Shown in pieces: positions 10,301 to 32,819 of a stretch of DNA of 64,000 bases (within the stretch, counting starts at the first letter, position 1; each line of letters begins with the position of its first letter). The position numbers were made by a program, and so were the translations under genes. Under the pieces are notes generated by a model, which worked only from the letters and a program-made list of their open reading frames with translations, had not been told where the DNA came from and did no database searches. The DNA comes from Sceloporus undulatus (taxonomy: Eukaryota > Chordata > Lepidosauria > Squamata > Phrynosomatidae), in NCBI RefSeq assembly GCF_019175285.1, contig NC_056527.1:117013902-117077901 (forward strand), given 5' to 3'.

Positions 10301-13300
10301 TAGCCCATAGGACAGGATCAAAATTCAAAATGACCTGAATAGATTAGAAAGCATCTAGGTCCAAGGCATCTGGAGGGGAGTAATAAGTTGAGACCTCCAG
10401 GCCGCTGAGTCTCTTTTAACCATCTTTGTACCAACTGTATTACTGTCTGGTAGTGATATTATTAAGGATTGCTTGGAAACAGCTGGGGTGCATCTACACT
10501 GTAGAAATAATGCTGTTTGACACCGCTTTTAGAAGTGCTGTGGCTCCATCCTGTGGAATCCTGGGATTGGTAGTTTTGCAAGGCCTATTGCCTTCTCTGC
10601 CAAAGAGAGCTGGTGCCTCACCAAACTAGGAAATGCTGAACAATAACAGGTATACAGTATTAAGTAATATAGGATAGTGTAATACTACATAAACAAGATG
10701 GCAATGCAGACATATATAATAATTATGACCATAGGCATCCAATACACATAACAGGAACAATAGTGAAAAATACATAGACTAGTATTACAAAGATTCTATA
10801 GCAGAAATATCAAATATATAAAGCTGAATTGAGGAAGTTTGTAGATACTTAAAAAGTCATAAATTCCCCATTCCAGAAACACGTCAAATTCCTGATTTCT
10901 GGAATTTCCATGTAGAAGATAAGAAGTGTAGATTGGATGAATAAATCAGAGAAGAGGAGTAGTAGTAGAACGATAGACTCTAGCCTCACCAAACTACAGA
11001 TCCTAGTGTTCTTTATGATGGAGCCATAGTGCTTAAAGTGGTGTCAAATGGCATTATTTCTGTAGTGTAGATGCACCCCTGGATCCTTTACCAACCTCTT
11101 TTCCTTGGCTCTTTGCAACCAAATCTCCTCTCGCCCTATAGGCCTCCCCACCGGACTCAGCCCTGCCAATGGGAACTGGTCCCTGTCTGTGGAGATGCGG
11201 ATCGAGGGAGCACCCCAAGCCGCAACCTTGTTAGCCATCTCCAGTGTCAAGCACACACCTGTCCTCCGCTTGGACCTGCGGCACACGGTGAGAAACACGG
11301 AGGTTATGACATCTTTTGTTATGACAAAAGTTTTTGTTTTGTTATGACACCATGGAGGAGGGAGCATCTTCGTGGGCAGATATCCTAAAAGAGGACAAGG
11401 TACCTCAAAATGTAGGATATTCCAGTACCAAAATGTAGGACATGGCCAAATAACAACTAAGCACACTCACATTTGAAAGGGATGCAGGTGACCATCACAG
11501 CTCATTTCTGCCAAAAGGAAGATGTTTTGGAATCATAAATTCATGCTTCTTCAGCATGCTCAAAATCAAGGACATTTCAGAATTCCTCCTGGACAGAAGG
11601 TTGAAATTTAGGATGTGTCCTGGAAAAGGAGGATGTCTGTTCACTCTGCTTACGGGATATCAGAGGACCACACTTTTGGGGGGATAAAAAGATCCCTCCC
11701 AGACATAAATTGGCCCCAGAGGAAGGCAAAATGTGGTGTTTCCAGTGCTCCTTAAGGGACGTGTCATGGCATTTTGGTGCAACGTTTTTTGAGTCCCTGA
11801 GGGCCAGACGTGACTCCCAGGCATCACTTTCCCACCCTTTTTTAGGGCCATGAAATCCTTTTGAGAAAGGCCACAGCAGGCAAGAGGGCCTTTACGCACT
11901 GTCCCTGAAACTTCAGTAGAGAAAAGGCACCATCAATAAAGCGTTGATAAAATAACCTCTCCGACTGCCCAGATTTGGCAGGGGGCATCCTGATCAAACC
12001 CCTACCATCCCACTTTCCCAGCTGCTGTGAAAATGTCCCACTTCCCCTCTTGGTCCTCAGCTCACTTCAGTTGCTGCAAGCTGCTGCAAAAAGTAGTTTT
12101 CACTCAGGCAAAAGAAGAGGTGAGGGGCAGAGTGGAGTCTTGCCCTTCCCAGTAGCTCAGCCAAAAGAAAACTGCTGTCACCTCTTCCTAGACTGTATTG
12201 TTCTTCCTCATTAAAACCTAGAGCAATCCACTGTAAAAATCTATTCTTAGGTAGATACCAAAAGGGAATCTGGTGTTCTGCCATCAGCCAGCTCCTTGCT
12301 TTAGGCCACCATTTGTCTATGAGATGGGGCCACCATCTTGTCTTTCTGTGTCTCTTAGGATCTGGTGGCCCAGCTGGGGAACAAGACGGTCTTCATGGTC
12401 CAGCTTCCAGCAGAAGGCTGCCTGGATTTGCAGCTCGTCATGCAAATCACTCCATCTCATCTTACACTGCGCCTGGCCAATGCTGAGACCTTGAAGCCCA
12501 TCCCAAAAACGGATTTCGACAGTCTAAAGCAGATCTGGTTGGGACAGCGGGGAGACCTCATCATCGGGGGGTTACCTGGTATGACCTCCCCTTGAAAATA
12601 TGCATGGAAGGCAGCTGGCATAATCTTACCAAGTCTTTAACTTCATTTTATTCTACTGCCTCTGTTCTCTACAAGTATTCATGTATCTGAGCTGCTAGGC
12701 TGCCCTGAAGGGAGGTTGTTTTTCCTATTTCACGATCGACATTACAAGACAACGCTAAAAAGCAGAATTTTAACAGGATAAAAGCATCTTTGGCCAGGAC
12801 TTCTCGCATGACGTCGTGTCTGTCCTGCACCTTTTCATTGATGGGTGAAACCCATCAATAGGTTCCCTATCTAGCTTCTATTGCATGACTGGCTTTCTGA
12901 GATAGGTCCCTTCCACTGCAGTTCTGCTTCATGTAGTTCTGCTCATCTCCCCATTGCATGAATCATGGCTACCAACAACTTCCTGAAGCTGGCTGCTGTG
13001 TACACAGTCATACAGCAGCTCGCTTTAGGAGGCGGTTGGCAGCCGTGATCACTTGCACAGGGCTGCTGTATGACTGTGCAAATAGCAGCCCTGCACTTTA
13101 GGAGTGGGGAGGAGGAGCAATCAAGACTGCCAACTGTCTCCTGAAGCTGGTTGCTGTGTGCATATTCATGCAGCAGTAGGTTTCAGGTGGCAGTTGGCAG
13201 CCGTTATCTTTTGCTCCTCCCGTCCTCTTCATTTGGCAGTGCGAAAAACAAATCATGCAACCCTGGATCACCAAAGTGTTGTCCTGAGGAAAGTGTGATA

Positions 13301-14545
13301 AAAAATGATGCCAAGCCAATCTGCTTCCATTTCTGGAGTTGTAAAAGTCATGAATTTTGTAGGAATACAGTTGTCCCTCCATTTCTGCAGACTTTGGATC
13401 CGTGTCCCTCGCTTACTCGCGAGGGGCAGATGGAAGGACTTAAAATGGGGCACACGCCTGTGACATGTGCCCATGGGTGCCCACAGGGCCATGCTGCCAT
13501 TCAAGTTAATGGGGCTTGAATATCTGCGGATTTCCATTGGGGGGGGTGGTGGTGGAATGGACCCCCCCGCAAAAATGGAGGCGCAACTGTACATTTTGAA
13601 TGGTTTTTTTGCAGTGCGCCCTCCTGTGGCAGCAGCTGGTATGTCACAGCATGGCAGTCCCTCAAATGTTTCATCTCCAATGGGCTGTGAACACCATGGA
13701 GATAGTTGGGGGATGATATTTGCATTCCTCCAGGTTTACGCTATTCCTCATCGCTATCCCAGATCTGGCTTTGCCCTTAGACTGTAAGCCTCCCAGACTT
13801 TGTTGGGCTGCAGCTCTCATTATTCCTCAGTGTCATCTATACTCGCCTGGGGCTGATGGGACTTGCAGTCTAACCATAGCCAGAGAGCAACGTGCATCCT
13901 ACTTCTTTTTAGGCAGAGGTGAGAATTGCAGTCCTCCAGGTGTTGGATCACAGCTCCTACCATTCCTCACCATCATCTCTACTGGTCTGGGAATGATGGG
14001 AGTTGCAATGCAACCACAGCCAGAGGGACACTGTGGTGCACCTATTTTAAGACAGAGGTGAGGATTGTGCGGCCCTCTAGATATTGTTGGATTGCAGGGC
14101 CCATCATTCTTCAACCTTGGCTGTATTGGCTAGAGCTGATAGGAGTTGCAGTCTGATCACATCTAGAGACCAAGATGTGATCCCCTTCCTTGAAGGTAAG
14201 AAGGTATAGTTTTTCAGCTACTGTTGGACTGTAGCTCCCATTGTCCATGATGGAGGAATTATAGTTCAGAAAACAAGAAAACTTCCCCAGCCTTTTCTCT
14301 TGGCATGGCTGAAAATCAGACAGATTTTCAAACAATTTACGGACGTCTTCCTTTCCGTTCCAGGGTCAGAAAGAACCCCGTTGGCCCAGGAGAGAGGGTT
14401 TTTCCGAGGCTGCCTGCGGGCGATCCGGGTGCAAGGCTGGGAGTTGGACCTGGATGCAGCCCAATCTCGGAGCAACTCCATCTGGGCTCACAGTTGCCCA
14501 GGGCTGGAAGATGGAGGCAAAGCCAACATGGACGGTAGAAACTAG
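2623..14545 (+). CDS. SHBG: Sex hormone-binding globulin (SHBG), whole gene, 8 coding exons
   Basis: SHBG is a secreted plasma glycoprotein that carries androgens and oestrogens. Joining exons 2623-2724, 5525-5640, 7089-7278, 7890-8051, 9302-9470, 11142-11287, 12359-12578 and 14364-14545 gives one open frame of 428 residues (human precursor about 402). All introns are GT-AG and phases agree. Residues 1 to about 21 are a signal peptide (hydrophobic [12 protein letters not shown]). Two laminin G-like domains follow, about 65-225 (exons 2-5) and 250-413 (exons 6-8). From memory of the human protein the N-terminal domain aligns without gaps at offset 34, so steroid contacts Ser42, Asp65 and Asn82 correspond to S76, D99 and N116, all kept. 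The disulfide cysteines correspond to C198/C225 and C385/C413. GAS6 and PROS1 are relatives but carry Gla and EGF modules that are absent here. The gene converges on the GRK1-like gene. No clear AATAAA was seen within 450 bases after the stop. Confidence 0.95.
2916..3115 (-). mobile_element. Tigger-like (pogo) MITE
   Basis: About 200 bases bounded by TA on both sides, with ends TAGTTGGTCCCTTGGTATC and GGAGACCAACTG. The interior reads (in reverse) like the GGATTTTGGTATCCATGGGG and CCAAAAAGCAAACCTTGA phrases of other copies here. Lies in SHBG intron 1. Confidence 0.75.
3298..3475 (-). mobile_element. Unclassified dispersed repeat (GAAAGCTTGCAAC family), copy 1
   Basis: Shares with 4783-4880 and 19019-19190 the block GCCAGTGGAGCTTTGAAAGC (reverse strand here) and the phrase AAAGGCATCACTGTTTTGTG. 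Probably a Penelope-like or other non-LTR element; I cannot prove the class. Confidence 0.5.
3534..3845. mobile_element. hAT-type MITE with perfect 8-bp target duplication
   Basis: A 312-base element flanked by ATGTAACT at 3526-3533 and 3846-3853. Ends are AGGGACCTTATCAC and GTTGATAAGGTCCT. Inside lie nearly perfect inverted arms of about 48 bases at 3595-3643 and 3691-3739 (AAGTGAAATAACGTGAAAAT). Confidence 0.85.
3880..4640. mobile_element. BovB (RTE) LINE fragment with an internal inversion
   Basis: The - strand of about 4203-3885 encodes reverse transcriptase with [20 protein letters not shown] and GKGVRQGC then [10 protein letters not shown], a BovB signature. The + strand of about 4235-4520 encodes the part of the same ORF that lies further downstream ([20 protein letters not shown]). 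So the 5' part is inverted against the 3' part, with the junction near 4205-4235. Both halves carry stops and frameshifts. Confidence 0.85.
4783..4880 (+). mobile_element. Unclassified dispersed repeat (GAAAGCTTGCAAC family), copy 2
   Basis: Contains CTGATGAAGAAGCCAGTGTG, GAAAGCTTGCAAC and ACATTTTGGTTGGTCCAATT followed by AAGGTATCA, as in the copies at 3.4 and 19.1 kb. It directly precedes the TA/CA microsatellite. Confidence 0.55.
4877..5105. repeat. Compound TA/CA microsatellite
   Basis: About 230 bases of interrupted (TATA)n and (CACA)n units. Apparent open frames here on both strands are only low-complexity Tyr/Ile/His/Thr strings. Confidence 0.95.
5525..5640 (+). CDS. SHBG: SHBG coding exon 2
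   Basis: Preceded by a strong acceptor (TTCTCCTTTTCCAG) and followed by GTAAAC. Encodes residues 35-72 plus two bases of codon 73. The end of the exon ([10 protein letters not shown]) matches the first beta strand of the N-terminal LamG domain (human VMTFDLTKIT). C38 has no obvious partner. Confidence 0.88.
6466..6776. mobile_element. MITE with GAGTTTATCACAC ends
   Basis: About 310 bases with ends AGGAGTTTATCACAC and GTGTGATAAACTCCCCT. A second internal GGATAAACTCCCGATTTCCT lies just inside the right end. The same element, reversed and interrupted, is at 47.7-48.2 kb. No clean target duplication is visible. Lies in SHBG intron 2. Confidence 0.75.
6911..7046. mobile_element. hAT-type MITE just upstream of SHBG exon 3
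   Basis: Ends CAGTGGTTCCCAACCTTTGG and, degenerate, AAGTTTGGTAGCCACTT; the inside is an inverted pair around GGAGTTGAAGTCCAAAACAC. This family is common in squamates. It ends 42 bases before exon 3, so the branch point may lie at its edge. Confidence 0.75.
7089..7278 (+). CDS. SHBG: SHBG coding exon 3 (steroid-binding core)
   Basis: Acceptor TTTTCTCCCCAG, donor GTATGG. Encodes residues 73-136 including [12 protein letters not shown] and LNDGRWHR, near-identical to human SHBG. It carries S76, D99, F101 and N116, the equivalents of the human steroid-contact residues Ser42, Asp65, Phe67 and Asn82. N120-I-T is a possible N-glycosylation site. Confidence 0.96.
7361..7533 (+). mobile_element. (TA)n tract joined to a truncated Tigger-like MITE
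   Basis: A (TA)n run at 7361-7390 replaces the left part of a Tigger-like copy that continues with CCAAAAAAGCAAACCTTGAT, AATGGAACTTGAGCATCCAC and AGATATCAAGGGCCTATTGT. Located in SHBG intron 3. Confidence 0.7.
7890..8051 (+). CDS. SHBG: SHBG coding exon 4
   Basis: Acceptor CTCCCTGGCAG, donor GTAAGT, phase 0 at both ends, residues 137-190. VLLEVDGDD and [12 protein letters not shown] are LamG strands. M173 matches human Met139; the position of human Met107 is N141. Human zinc-site His136 falls on I170. Confidence 0.95.
8160..8728 (+). mobile_element. Second Tigger-like family, copy with an inserted LINE tail
   Basis: Starts CAATGGACCCTCTGCATTC and ends GGAGGGCCAATTG, both next to TA. The middle has CTCTAGGAATCTCTAGGTCC and AATTGTGCTGGAGGACCTGC, also seen at 49.5 and 59.8 kb. 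About 215 bases of reversed LINE-like tail starting (ATT)n interrupt it at 8476-8690, between GTGAA and ATAATCA. In SHBG intron 4. Confidence 0.7.
8732..8890 (-). mobile_element. L2-like LINE 3' tail
   Basis: (ATT)n followed by GTTTATTTGTATAGTGCC and CCCTGCCCTCGGGTTTACAA, the reverse of a LINE end that appears forward near 29.13 kb (GATTGTAAGCCTGAGGGCAG). Confidence 0.6.
9302..9470 (+). CDS. SHBG: SHBG coding exon 5 (LamG linker)
   Basis: Acceptor TTGCCTTGCAG, donor GTACAA, residues 191-246 plus one base. Contains [14 protein letters not shown], equivalent to human LDGCLRRDSWLDKQ, and C198 and C225, likely the first-domain disulfide. N206-K-S is a sequon. Confidence 0.94.
9660..10150 (-). 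mobile_element. CR1 LINE, 3' end of ORF2 plus 3' UTR
   Basis: The - strand encodes [35 protein letters not shown] and [20 protein letters not shown], the CR1 ORF2 C-terminus, in one largely open frame of 142 codons. The UTR reads (reverse) ATAGAGTTGGAAGAGACCCC. In SHBG intron 5. Confidence 0.9.
10165..10365 (+). mobile_element. CR1 LINE reverse transcriptase fragment
   Basis: The + strand reads [20 protein letters not shown] then [11 protein letters not shown], the CR1 RT active site (F/YADD). It is in the opposite direction to the adjacent CR1 end, so these are separate insertions or one inverted insertion. Confidence 0.85.
10489..11080. mobile_element. Palindromic MITE (ACACTGTAGAAATAA family) split by a nested insertion
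   Basis: Left half starts GGTGCATCTACACTGTAGAA and right half ends TTTCTGTAGTGTAGATGCAC, inverted copies. The halves are split by about 354 bases at 10629-10982, bounded by GCCTCACCAAACTA at 10615-10628 and 10983-10996. In SHBG intron 5, ending 62 bases before exon 6. Confidence 0.85.
10629..10982. mobile_element. Unidentified insertion nested in the MITE
   Basis: AT-rich sequence of 354 bases plus a perfect 14-base target duplication, a length typical of LINE-mediated insertion. I do not recognise it and see no poly-A tail or tRNA-like head. Confidence 0.6.
11142..11287 (+). CDS. SHBG: SHBG coding exon 6 (start of second LamG domain)
   Basis: Acceptor TCGCCCTATAG, donor GTGAGA, residues 247-295. 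Contains [21 protein letters not shown], the first strands of LamG2 (human WAFSLDLGLKQAAGSGHLLAL). N258-W-S is a sequon. Confidence 0.93.
11290..12350 (+). other. SHBG intron 6, no element recognised
   Basis: About 1 kb with a local repeat of TTTTGTTATGACA at 11313-11346. No family signature and no conserved frame seen. Confidence 0.4.
12359..12578 (+). CDS. SHBG: SHBG coding exon 7 (second LamG domain)
   Basis: Acceptor TCTTAG, donor GTATGA, residues 296-368 plus one base. Ends in [15 protein letters not shown], matching human RLFLGALPG. N303-K-T is a sequon. C316 has no obvious partner. Confidence 0.93.
12579..13367 (+). other. First part of SHBG intron 7
   Basis: Contains an inverted and direct repeat: ACTTCCTGAAGCTGGCTGCT at 12980 recurs at about 13138 as CTCCTGAAGCTGGTTGCTGT, with a reversed copy (GCAGCTCGCTTTAGGAGGCG) at 13015. 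Probably a decayed palindromic element; family unknown. Confidence 0.4.
13368..13589 (+). mobile_element. Tigger-like MITE, variant
   Basis: Ends CAGTTGTCCCTCCATTTCTG and GGAGGCGCAACTG with TA on each side. The interior differs from other copies (GCGAGGGGCAGATGGAAGGA). 222 bases, in SHBG intron 7. Confidence 0.75.
13790..14260. repeat. Degenerate tandem array, about 140-bp unit, 3-4 copies
   Basis: Starts of similar phrases at about 13801 (TGTTGGGCTGCAGCTCTCAT), 13943 (TGTTGGATCACAGCTCC), 14087 (TTGTTGGATTGCAGG) and 14224 (TGTTGGACTGTAGCTCC), each followed by a GATGGGA(C)TTGCAGTC-like phrase. Lies in SHBG intron 7. Confidence 0.7.
14364..14545 (+). CDS. SHBG: SHBG coding exon 8 with stop codon
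   Basis: Acceptor CCTTTCCGTTCCAG; residues 369-428, TAG at 14543-14545. [20 protein letters not shown] and IWAHSCPG match human FCLNGLWAQGQRLDVD and IWTHSCPQ; C385 and C413 form the likely last disulfide. The human C-terminal sequon NRS is SRS here, so that glycan site is absent. Confidence 0.94.
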
Positions 14546-16040
14546 AAGACCCCGGTTGCCTGCAGTGCGACTTCTCCCCACTTCTTTGTGCATTCATTTA
14601 AAGACCTCTTATCCCCAATTTCTCCTTCCCTCCCTTTCTCCATGATAAAGGGCAACATTTTTGGCCCACCTAAGGCAACTTAGGTGTTCTATGCCATTAC
14701 CAAGCACCTGGCAAAAAGGAGACCTTGGAGGGTCCTTTGTGGAAACCTGAGCTCTCCACCTCCTGTTCCCCACACTTTGGGTCTGATCTAGATCCCTCTC
14801 CACCACCAGCACCCCTTACCATTTACTAAGAGCCATTTATGCAATTTCTGATTTCACAAATAGTTTCTTGCCCTTCTTTGGGTCCAAAAAAAATGGATGC
14901 CCGGCCCCAAAATCCATGTTCCATCATTTCACAAACTCTGGCGTTATTCACACTATGAAAATAACCCAGGATGGATCCATGTTAAATCTCTGTTGGTTAT
15001 ACACAGCCTGAATGCACTCTAGTAAGTTTTTTTTTTTGGGGGGGGGGGCTGCCAACCCCCTGCACTTAATTCAAGATAATTGATACTGTATCGGGTTTTC
15101 TCCCCAAGTTTAAAAAAAAAGATCTGCCTTGTCGGCAGAGCAAATAACCAATGCGAATGGACTCAAATAGACCTGGGATAAAATGCTGCATACCAAAAAA
15201 TGGATTCCAAATGCATTTGCATCATCAGCTCCATCTTTATCCAATAGCTTGCACATGTCAACAACTGAACTCTCATCAATGTGGATCAATGCAGTTCCAT
15301 AGTGTGAATAACAAACCTGGAATGCATAAGTGAGATGTTTCACATCATCACGTTAAAAAAAAAAAGACATCTGAATGACACCCAAGAAAGCTTTGTCAGG
15401 CTGCAGAAGTATATGTTTTTCTTTACTCCCTTGCAAATGTCTGCTAGAGGAAGCCTCCGCTTATCTGATGGGTTAGGGATCAGAGAGCATGGTCAGAAAG
15501 TAAAACTGGTTGAGAAGAGGAACCTGGGTTTTTTAGTTTGCAACTGCATTTTGGCTGCCACAGAGTCACCCCAGAGATTGAAGGTACACTGCTCATAATC
15601 TCAGAAGCCCCACAGACCAAACACAGAGCAGTGCTCACTTTGGGCTGCAACAGAGGTTTGCTTTGGACCTTCTTGCATACGTTTTTGACTCCAACGCACC
15701 TTTTCTCAGCTCACTTTGCAAGCAGTATATACACATGCAAGGGGTCCAAAGCAAACCCCCATAGGAAGAACTGATCACAAGCCTGGTCTTTCCACTTTTG
15801 CAAATTATGTAGACGTGTTCCATTAATTTGAGGAGGGGTTTGCTCTTTCTGTAGGCAGGCCTTGGAACCGCCTGTGTGAGTGATCGGTCCTAAGTGATCC
15901 TTGCAGGCAGGAAGAAAAGACGAAAGAGCAGACCCCTCACTGAATTAATGAAAGATGTCTGTAATTTGCCAGAATCGAAAGAGTGAGTTGTTGAAAAATG
16001 GCATCAAAAAGCAGGGGCTTCCTGTATCTTCAATCAGCAA
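14546..16040. other. SHBG 3' UTR and intergenic spacer
   Basis: The SHBG 3' UTR must begin here but no AATAAA was seen close to the stop. There is a T12-G9 homopolymer junction at 15028-15048. No gene or recognisable element otherwise. Confidence 0.4.
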
Positions 16041-16350
16041 ACGAATCAGCCCATTGGGGGATTCTGGGAGTTGTTGCTAAATGGAAGACTATGACTTGGT
16101 GGTGAGGGTTGGAGGATTCTGGAAGCTATACTCCAATAATAGTTGGGTGGTGGGTGGCCGGGGAGTTGAGGGATTTGTAGTCCAATAAAGACTGCAACTG
16201 GGGGTGGCAGCTGGGAGATTATGGGAGTTGTGGTCCAACAAAGACTAAAATTGGGATGGTGGCTGTGAATTCTGAGAGTTAAGAGTCTCACAGCAGACTA
16301 AAGTGGTGGTGGTGGTTCAGGGATTCTGGAAGTTGTAGTTGAGCAAAAGT
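16040..16350. repeat. Degenerate tandem array of about 50-60-bp units
   Basis: Six related phrases: GATTCTGGGAGTTGTTGC (16061), GATTCTGGAAGCTATACTCC (16114), GGATTTGTAGTCCAATAAAG (16171), GATTATGGGAGTTGTGGTCC (16217), GAATTCTGAGAGTTAAGAGTC (16267, diverged) and GATTCTGGAAGTTGTAGTTG (16321), with TGGTGG spacers. Confidence 0.6.
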
Positions 16351-16795
16351 CCATCTGTGAGTGGATGGCATCTAACCTCCCACAAGTCTGCTCCAGAAGA
16401 GTTCATGTGATCAAAAGTCTATTGCAGGGTAACCTGCATTCAGCACAAAATACTTCGTGGTAATCCCTGTATAATAACAGAAATTAAATACTTTTACATA
16501 TATTTGCATATTATATTTTTGTTTGGGAGCAGAGACAATAAACTGTTGCTTTCTTGCTACTGGGAGGTTTTCTAACCGTTGGGCAGGGTTTGGTGTCCGC
16601 CTCAGGCAGCAGATTTTGGTCATCTTGAAAGAGCAGGGAATTGTTAGCTATTTAATACTGGACCACAGCATTTCTTAATTTTTATTTTGCTGGCCCTTTT
16701 TTTCTGTGTTGCTGCTTGGGTCTGTTTCCAGGCACAAAGTGCTGGTTTGGACCTATAAAGCCCAATATGGGTGAGGTCCAAGTTATCTGAAGGCC

Positions 16796-17012
16796 AGCCA
16801 GCATGGTGTAGTGGTTTGACCATTGGACTATGACTCTGGAGACCAGGGTCCAAATCCCAGCTCAGCCATGTAAGTCCATTGGGTGGTCCTGGGCAAGTCA
16901 CACTCTCTCAGCCTCAGATAATGGCAAGGGCAACCTTCTCTAAAGAAACTTGCCAAGAAAGCCCCATGATAGGTTCACCTTCGGATCACTGTGAATCAGA
17001 AATGACACAACA
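16796..17012 (+). mobile_element. tRNA-derived SINE, near full length
   Basis: Head GCCAGCATGGTGTAGTGGTT (A box), GGTCCAAATCCCAGCTCAGC (B box region), body and an ACAACAACAACC end. A further 47-base body piece (CTCTCAGCCTCAGATGATGG) is at 17141-17187. Confidence 0.85.
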
Positions 17013-17189
17013 ACAACCAATTCTTTCCACGTACAGCTGTCCATACAATACAAGAAGCCCAAAGTGTTATTTACCTGCTGTGAAGACAATATTATTTATT
17101 GTTACTGGATAAGAAATGTTGGCTGACAGCAAAGGGAAGTCCTATCTCTCTCAGCCTCAGATGATGGCAAGGGCAACCTTCTCTAATCT

Positions 17190-18490
17190 TTACCCACTAC
17201 TCAACACCAAACAGTATCAAAACCAAAGTCATCCCAGCCATAACTCCAGAAAGCTGAGATTTGGTACCATGGAGAGGAATGTCTGTATTTTGAGAGGACA
17301 GCATCTCCAGAGAAAAACCTGTTCATGAGATAAGTGGAGAGCTGGGTGCCCCAATGTGGACGGCACAGCTTTCTTGGAGACTGGGTTTATCTCCTTTGGC
17401 CATCTCAGTCCTCATCCAACTGATCAAAGAGTTGCAAGAGCGAATCCAGTACAAAAAGGTGGTGGTTAGGGCAAAAGAACTGGGAAGTGTAACGGAGTGG
17501 CTTGCAATGTGCAGTTCCACATTACTTTGTGTAGTTCCCCATTTTAAATGCAGGTCAATCAACATCAGCTCCAGGAACTTTTCTGTCATCAAAATCCATT
17601 GAGTAAATATAAAGTGCACTAGAAATTAGAACTGGAGAGGGTGAGAAGTAATGGCTGGGTTCTTGTTGGTGTCTCACGCTGGTGTAAACTCCCCTATGGA
17701 AGCAGTTGGGCATTTTGGTCTACATTCAGTCCTAAGCCTCAGGAAGAAAGGGGCACATGCTGTGCCATCGGGTATGCAGATGCACATTCTCAGCTGTGGC
17801 ATACTATGTTGTGCCAGGTTGCTGTTTGACACAAGTGTCATGTAGCATAATCAAAGTGCAGCTTCGCACATGGAGATGGATGCTGTGCAACCCCGGTGTA
17901 AAATCTCAACCAAAGTGTCTGTGTTGTTTCTTCAGCACCAGAATGGTCAGCCCCATCGCAGGGCACCAGGATGAAACCTGGGCTAGAATCAGTCCTCCTT
18001 TAAATAGGAATCGGTGGGTTTATCAGCCTCTGATTCCTTTCTTTAAGACTCATAAGATGGCTCTCTGGCAGACAAGGCAGTCGCCTTGCTCCAATCGATT
18101 GCTTTTGGTTCTTGTCCCCAAACTGGAGGTAAGAAGCCAGAATCCAGGTATGGGGCCTTCCCACTTGGATGTCCAAAGAGGTCAGGCCATTGCAAACTAA
18201 AACAATCTTCATGCCTTGGTTCTATAAGCGGATGTGGAGCCTACTGGTTAGAGAAGAAAGGAGGCAGGGTCAAAATAAGCACTCTCTCCTGGACTTTTTC
18301 CCACTGGTTTCCAGAAAAGGAAATAGAGTGTAACCCTTTAGAGAAAAGTGAATTGCAGAGTTAGGATTTGCGACTTCTTTCCCCAGCTCTGGAAGGGCAG
18401 TGTGGCCCAGAGGGCATTGAGCAATGGCTCCAATGTCTGTGCCATGCCTAGTCCTGCCATCAGGAATCTCAAGGAAAACCTGGCGGCCTC
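17190..18490. other. Intergenic spacer between the two genes' 3' ends
   Basis: No gene recognised. The GRK1-like 3' UTR (- strand) should lie here; a TTTATT (reverse AATAAA) at about 17095 is a possible but distant poly(A) signal. Short frames here show no family resemblance. Confidence 0.4.
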
Positions 18491-18493
18491 CTT

Positions 18494-32796
<14,303 letters not shown>

Positions 32797-32819
32797 GGCG
32801 GGGTATCACCTGGAAAGCA

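Noticed and set aside
2623-14545. GAS6 or PROS1 as identity of the LamG gene
   Set aside because: A signal peptide is followed directly by the LamG pair with no Gla or EGF modules, and [12 protein letters not shown] with the steroid contacts is SHBG-specific.
16796-17012. tRNA gene
   Set aside because: A and B boxes are those of a SINE head; no cloverleaf with acceptor stem and the SINE body follows directly.
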